NCBI RefSeq assembly: GCF_003939025.1
Contig: NZ_RQIH01000011.1
Location: 124,001 to 188,000 of the forward strand
Direction of reading: 5' to 3'
From: Rhizobium sophoriradicis
GTDB taxonomy: Bacteria; Pseudomonadota; Alphaproteobacteria; Rhizobiales; Rhizobiaceae
DNA length: 64,000 bases
The position numbers and the translations under genes were made by a program. This document shows, piece by piece, positions 59,919-64,000 of the stretch. The number at the start of each line of letters is the position of its first letter. Position 1 is the first letter of the stretch. The notes beneath the pieces are model-generated. The model had not been told where the DNA came from and made no database searches. It saw nothing but the letters and a program-made list of their open reading frames with translations.

Positions 59919-60830
59919 ATGACCAGCATTTTGACCAACGTGGCGGCGATGGCCGCTCTTCAGACGCTCCGCGGCATCAACGACAGCCTCGAAAGCACGC
60001 AGAACCGCGTATCCTCGGGTTACCGCGTCGAAAAGGCTGCCGACAACGCCGCCTACTGGTCGATTGCAACGACCATGCGTTCGGACAACAAGGCACTTTC
60101 CGCCGTTTCCGACGCGCTCGGCCTCGGCGCCGCCAAGGTCGACACCGCTTATTCCGCCATGGACAGCGCCATCGACGTAATCAGCGAAATCAAGGCGAAG
60201 ATCGTCGCGGCAACCGAAAAGGGCGTCGACAAGACCAAGGTCCAGGAAGAAATCGGGCAGTTGCAGCAGCAGCTCCTGAGCATCGCTCAGTCGGCTTCCT
60301 TCTCGGGCGAAAACTGGGTCGCCGGCGCTGACGGCACCAAGAGCGTGGTTTCCACCTTCGTGCGCGACGGCAACGGCAATGTCTCGGTCAAGACGACGGA
60401 CTACGTCCTGGACACGAGCTCCGCGGGCAACGTTCTCTTCGGCATGACCTCGACCGGCACGATCGACACGGCTGCCGGCATTATCGGCACATCATACGGC
60501 ACGATCGGCTCGATCTACTCGATGGACATCAGCACCTTCGGCTCGGTTGAGATCTCGATGGCCTTGACGTCGATCGAGGCCGGCCTCGAAGCCATGACCA
60601 AGGCTGCCTCGCAGCTCGGTTCGATTTCCACGCGCATCGAACTGCAGGAAAATTTCGTTGGAGCGCTGAGCGATTCGATCGACTCGGGCGTCGGACGCCT
60701 CGTCGATGCCGACATGGAAGAGGAATCGAGCAAGTTGACGGCGTTGCAGACACAGCAGCAATTGGCGATCCAGTCGCTGTCGATCGCCAACTCCAGCGCG
60801 CAGAACATCCTCACCTTGTTCCGCAGCTAA
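59919..60830 (+). CDS. flaC: Flagellin FlaC
   Basis: A 303-aa flagellin. The terminal domains match FlaA and FlaB (SILTNVAAMAALQTLRGIND, AADNAAYWSIATTMRSDNKA, SLSIANSSAQNILTLFRS). The central part has diverged more. The ATG at 59919 is chosen by alignment with its paralogues; the frame runs back to 59865. A terminator follows. The letter follows gene order in R. leguminosarum and may differ between strains. Confidence 0.93.
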   Translation: MTSILTNVAAMAALQTLRGINDSLESTQNRVSSGYRVEKAADNAAYWSIATTMRSDNKALSAVSDALGLGAAKVDTAYSAMDSAIDVISEIKAKIVAATEKGVDKTKVQEEIGQLQQQLLSIAQSASFSGENWVAGADGTKSVVSTFVRDGNGNVSVKTTDYVLDTSSAGNVLFGMTSTGTIDTAAGIIGTSYGTIGSIYSMDISTFGSVEISMALTSIEAGLEAMTKAASQLGSISTRIELQENFVGALSDSIDSGVGRLVDADMEEESSKLTALQTQQQLAIQSLSIANSSAQNILTLFRS

Positions 60831-60894
60831 ATCGGCCGCTGAAGCTGGACCGAATCTTGCGCCGCCGTCCGGCGCTACGCCGAAAACCATCTGG

Positions 60895-60924
60895 ACCGCG
60901 CCCGAAACGGCGCGGTTCTTTCTT
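60895..60924 (+). terminator. Intrinsic terminator after flaC
   Basis: ACCGCGCC / GGCGCGGT stem with a 6-base loop followed by TCTTTCTT, about 65 bases after the flaC stop. Confidence 0.75.
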
Positions 60925-61129
60925 GTATATCAATATCTTATTCGGACTCATGCTTCGCTGATTTGCGCTTAGCGCCGCGCTCTTGCCGAATAGGTTGATA
61001 TCGAGTTAACCTCACCTCGAGTTGATTTGCTTTTGCGACACCGGTGGAAATTTCGCCGGAGGCATGACGCCACTTCAGTCGCCGCCGGCAACCCGGCCTG
61101 CCCTTTCATCTTATTCCGAGACCCTGTCG

Positions 61130-62092
61130 ATGACCGTAAAGATTACCAGCGCGGCCGCGGTGAATGCACTTGCAGTGCTGCGCAGCATCAACAAAGAAGC
61201 CAGTCAGACCCAGCAGCAAGTGTCTTCCGGATATCGGATCGAGACGGCCGCCGATGATGCCTCTTACTGGTCGGTCGCGACCGTCATGCGCTCGGACAGC
61301 ACCAATCTCGGCACGATCGGCGACGCGCTCGGTCTCGGCGCCGCCAAGGTGGATGCGACCTATACGGCGATGACTTCGGCGATCGATCTCGTCACCCAGA
61401 TCCGCGCCAAGCTCGTTGCGGCAAGAGAGCCTGGCACCGACAAGGACAAAATCAACGCCGAGATCAGCGAATACAAGGAACAGCTGAGGACCGTCGTCGA
61501 ATCGACGTCCTTTGCAGGGGAAAACTGGTTGCTGAACAGTGACAAGGCAGCGCCGCCGACATGGTCGGTCATTTCCGGCTTCGTGCGCGCCCCGACCGGC
61601 GAATACCAGGCTCAGAGCATCGACTTCCCCTCATCGCAGACCATCCTCATCGACAAGAACAACGCGAGCGGCGGCCTGTTCACCAAGGCAATCGATGCCC
61701 AGGCGATCAACAACAGCGGCACGGGACCGCGGAACTATTACCTGCTGGACGCCGATTCGACGACGCCGGCGACGGGCACGGAAGTCGCGATCGGCAAGAA
61801 CACCACCGACGCCCAGCTCGCCGACATGCTTGATGTGACCGACTCTCTGCTCTCCTCACTGACGACGACATCCGCCTCGATCGGCGTGATGAAGGCGCGT
61901 ATCGACGATCAGATCGATTACACCGCCGATCTGTCCGATTCGATCGACAAGAGTGTCGGCGCGCTCGTCGATACCGATATGGATGAGGCTTCGATCCGGC
62001 AGAAGGCGATCGAAACCCAGAAGCAGATGGCCGTCGAAGCGATCTCGATCCTGAACACGGCTGCCAGCAAGATCCTCATTCTGCTGGAATAG
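61130..62092 (+). CDS. flaD: Divergent flagellin FlaD
   Basis: A 320-aa flagellin, more distant than the other three. The terminal domains are recognisable (AAAVNALAVLRSINKEASQT, AADDASYWSVATVMRSDSTN, AVEAISILNTAASKILILLE) but the central part is different and longer. The conserved leader of flaA-C is missing and no good ribosome-binding site precedes the ATG at 61130, so expression may be low or differently controlled. It probably is a minor filament component. Confidence 0.92.
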   Translation: MTVKITSAAAVNALAVLRSINKEASQTQQQVSSGYRIETAADDASYWSVATVMRSDSTNLGTIGDALGLGAAKVDATYTAMTSAIDLVTQIRAKLVAAREPGTDKDKINAEISEYKEQLRTVVESTSFAGENWLLNSDKAAPPTWSVISGFVRAPTGEYQAQSIDFPSSQTILIDKNNASGGLFTKAIDAQAINNSGTGPRNYYLLDADSTTPATGTEVAIGKNTTDAQLADMLDVTDSLLSSLTTTSASIGVMKARIDDQIDYTADLSDSIDKSVGALVDTDMDEASIRQKAIETQKQMAVEAISILNTAASKILILLE

Positions 62093-62157
62093 AGTTGCGC
62101 GCGATCGCGGGTGGCGGCGGCGCCATTCATCCTCGCGCAAGTTTGACTTCCTAGTTT

Positions 62158-62190
62158 CCGGCATGAAGGCATCGTCCGAAATCATGCCGG
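62158..62190. repeat. Inverted repeat downstream of flaD
   Basis: CCGGCATG and CATGCCGG form a perfect 8-base stem around a 17-base loop between flaD and the FliH-like gene. No T-run follows, so its role is unclear. Confidence 0.5.
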
Positions 62191-62292
62191 CGCAAGGTCA
62201 AGCCTTGTTCGCCGCGAAGGACATGTCGCGCGCAAGGTCATTTTGAACGGGGGGCAGCATGCCGCATGTCCCCCGGATGCTGGATGGTTTCT

Positions 62293-62922
62293 ATGAGCAT
62301 TTCGCTTTCTCGGTATTTGAAGGATTTCGGCGAACCGAAACCGTCAGCGCCGATCATCGACATCGACGATTTCCCCGGCGATGTTTTTGCCGAGACGCCG
62401 AGCGAACTGCCGGTCGACGTCGAGGCGGAGCGTCGCGATGCCTATGCGCAAGGCCATGCCGCGGCGACCGCTGATTTGACCGAGAAATATGAAAGCGATG
62501 CGCGCGCTCTGGCCGAGGTTCATGCGCGCGAGCTCGAAGAACTGAAGCTCCGCTATGAAGTCGAGGCGGCCGCGGTCATCGCCTCGCGCGTCCGTGATAT
62601 CGCCGAAGAGGTTGCGCAACTGGTCAGTGCCGGCGCGGCTGCGGCCATTGCGCCCGTCATGACGGAAGCGCTTGCGGCCAAGGCCGCCGAAAACCTCGCC
62701 GCATTGCTGCGCGACGCCATTCTCGAGGGCGCGGCCGGGCCGATCGTCGTCAGGGGGCCGACCCGGCTCTTCGACATATTAAAGGCCGAGCTCGGCGAAC
62801 ATGCCACGGCGGTTCGCCACTTGGAGAGCGACGATATCGATCTTGCCGTCGAAATCGATGACTCCGTCATCGTCACCCGTATGTCCGCCTGGGCGGCCAG
62901 CTTGAAGAAAGTTCTCGAATGA
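62293..62922 (+). CDS. FliH-like flagellar protein
   Basis: A 209-aa cytoplasmic protein. The N-terminal 40 residues (MSISLSRYLKDFGEP...) are followed by a long Ala/Glu-rich coiled coil (AYAQGHAAATADLTEKYESD). The C-terminal domain ends DDSVIVTRMSAWAASLKKVL, which resembles the FliH C-terminus that regulates FliI. An ATG at 62266 gives nine more residues. It overlaps motB by ATGA. The FliH assignment is an inference from layout and the C-terminal pattern. Confidence 0.7.
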   Translation: MSISLSRYLKDFGEPKPSAPIIDIDDFPGDVFAETPSELPVDVEAERRDAYAQGHAAATADLTEKYESDARALAEVHARELEELKLRYEVEAAAVIASRVRDIAEEVAQLVSAGAAAAIAPVMTEALAAKAAENLAALLRDAILEGAAGPIVVRGPTRLFDILKAELGEHATAVRHLESDDIDLAVEIDDSVIVTRMSAWAASLKKVLE

Positions 62923-64000
62923 GCGAAGGCGAAAACCATCACCACGGCAGGAACGAGATCATCATCGTCAAGCGGCATGGCGGCGGTGATCACGATGGTG
63001 CCCATGGCGGTGCGTGGAAAATTGCCTATGCCGATTTCATGACGGCAATGATGGCGTTCTTCCTGGTCATGTGGCTGGTCAACGCCGCCAACGAGGAAAC
63101 CAAGGCCGCCGTTGCGACCTACTTCAATCCGATCAAGCTCGCCGACGAAAAGCCGACGGAGAAGGGCCTGAAGAAGCCTGTCGACCATGCCGAGGGCGAG
63201 GAGAAGAACGAAAAGTCCAAACAGAAGGAAGACAATCCGACCGAGGGCAAGTCCGCCGCGGACGGTGACGACCAGACGTCGACTTCAGGCGACCAGACCA
63301 ATTATTCCGAAGCAGACTTCTTCGAAAATCCTTATTCGGTCCTTGCCGAGATCGCACAGGAAGTTGGTCAGCAGGCCAATGTCAGCGCCAAGGGCGATGG
63401 CGGCGCGGCCGATTCCGGCCCGGCGACCGGCGCCGATGGCGGCGAAGCCTATCGCGATCCCTTCGATCCGGATTTCTGGACGAAGCAGGTCGAAGTGACA
63501 ACGGCCGGAAAAACGCTGCCACCCGGCAAGAGCGAGCAGCAGGCGGCCGAGAGCGAGACAACCGAGGTCGCCAAGGCTGAGGATATGAAGCCGGTGCCTC
63601 TGGCGACCGACCAGCAGCCCGCCAAGGACGCCAAGGAGAGCAAGGAGACCAAGGGCGCCGCCGAGACCAAGGAGGCCAAGGCGGACGGCAAGGTGCCTGA
63701 CGAGAAGAAGGCGGAAGCTCAGAAGGACGCCGATCATCAGAAGGATGCCGACAAGAGCGCGGCTGGGACCGAACAGCAGAAGAAGGAAGCGGATGCGCTT
63801 CAGCAGCAGATCGCCCAACAGATCGGCGGCGTTGCCGGCAAACTTGCCGAAGGCCTGACGGTGACGGCGGCCGAAGGCGGCCTGCTGGTCAGCATCTCCG
63901 ACCAGAACGACGACTCGATGTTCAATATCGGTTCCGCGGTTCCGCGCCAGGAGATGGTGCTCGCCATGGAAAGGATCGGTACCATTCTGAAGGAGAGGGG
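62919..64000 (+). CDS. motB: Flagellar motor stator protein MotB, partial
   Basis: The first about 360 residues of MotB; the gene runs off the right edge. After a His/Gly-rich N-terminus the single membrane helix AYADFMTAMMAFFLVMWLVN holds D39, the likely proton-carrying aspartate. A very long charged linker rich in Lys, Glu and Ala (about residues 60-290) precedes the start of the peptidoglycan-binding OmpA-like domain. Long linkers are usual for rhizobial MotB, which works with MotC. The start overlaps the FliH-like gene by 4 bases. Confidence 0.95.
   Translation, partial: MSEGENHHHGRNEIIIVKRHGGGDHDGAHGGAWKIAYADFMTAMMAFFLVMWLVNAANEETKAAVATYFNPIKLADEKPTEKGLKKPVDHAEGEEKNEKSKQKEDNPTEGKSAADGDDQTSTSGDQTNYSEADFFENPYSVLAEIAQEVGQQANVSAKGDGGAADSGPATGADGGEAYRDPFDPDFWTKQVEVTTAGKTLPPGKSEQQAAESETTEVAKAEDMKPVPLATDQQPAKDAKESKETKGAAETKEAKADGKVPDEKKAEAQKDADHQKDADKSAAGTEQQKKEADALQQQIAQQIGGVAGKLAEGLTVTAAEGGLLVSISDQNDDSMFNIGSAVPRQEMVLAMERIGTILKER

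Noticed and set aside
1..64000. CRISPR arrays, rRNA/tRNA genes, prophage or insertion sequences
   Set aside because: No regularly spaced repeats, no tRNA- or rRNA-like sequence and no transposase or integrase were seen.

Overview
The window is chromosomal DNA from an alphaproteobacterium of the Rhizobiaceae, most likely Rhizobium of the leguminosarum/etli group. The main reason is the gene order of the motility region: icpA-cheS-cheY1-cheA-cheW-cheR-cheB-cheY2-cheD-cheT-fliF, visN-visR, flhB-fliG-fliN-fliM-motA, flgF-fliI, flgB-flgC-fliE-flgG-flgA-flgI-motE-flgH-fliL-fliP, tandem flagellins and motB. CheS, CheT, VisN/VisR and MotE are hallmarks of rhizobial motility. Two ku genes side by side and a fused SecDF fit the same group. 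All identifications come from reading the protein sequences; no database was searched.

Left part (1-28 kb), accessory and housekeeping genes. A minus-strand operon encodes a FadR-type regulator, an oligopeptide-type ABC importer (binding protein and two permeases) and a DapA-family lyase/aldolase cut by the left edge. A remnant of a sugar ABC permease lies in front of it. Next come a beta-helix protein, two convergent Ku proteins (non-homologous end joining), small proteins, an OsmC protein, an FAD/NAD(P)-binding protein, a DMT exporter and a dioxygenase-hydrolase fusion. Then follows a dense group of two-component proteins (13.7-20.9 kb): three histidine kinases, three single-domain receivers and a LuxR-type regulator with no receiver. 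SecDF, a small membrane protein, a Kef-type antiporter, an XRE regulator and a GT39 glycosyltransferase close this part.

Right part (28-64 kb), chemotaxis and flagellum. The che operon (28.3-36.7 kb) encodes a soluble globin-fold chemoreceptor and the full rhizobial signalling set, including two CheY proteins and the small proteins CheS and CheT. After fliF and a terminator come the master regulators visN and visR. The switch/motor genes flhB-fliG-fliN-fliM-motA run on the minus strand. From flgF onward the basal-body, rod, ring and export genes run on the plus strand to fliP, where a bidirectional terminator separates them from a convergent OGT-like (GT41) glycosyltransferase gene. This gene is divergent from flaA, the first of four tandem flagellin genes, which makes it a strong candidate flagellin O-glycosyltransferase. 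The window ends in a FliH-like gene and motB, cut by the right edge.

The observations most worth following up are the GT41 gene beside the flagellins; a leader with two motifs at constant distance from the start codons of flaA, flaB and flaC but not flaD; loss of the heme-ligand histidine in the globin chemoreceptor; a FixL-like PAS domain that keeps the heme histidine and arginine positions; and palindromic intergenic elements.
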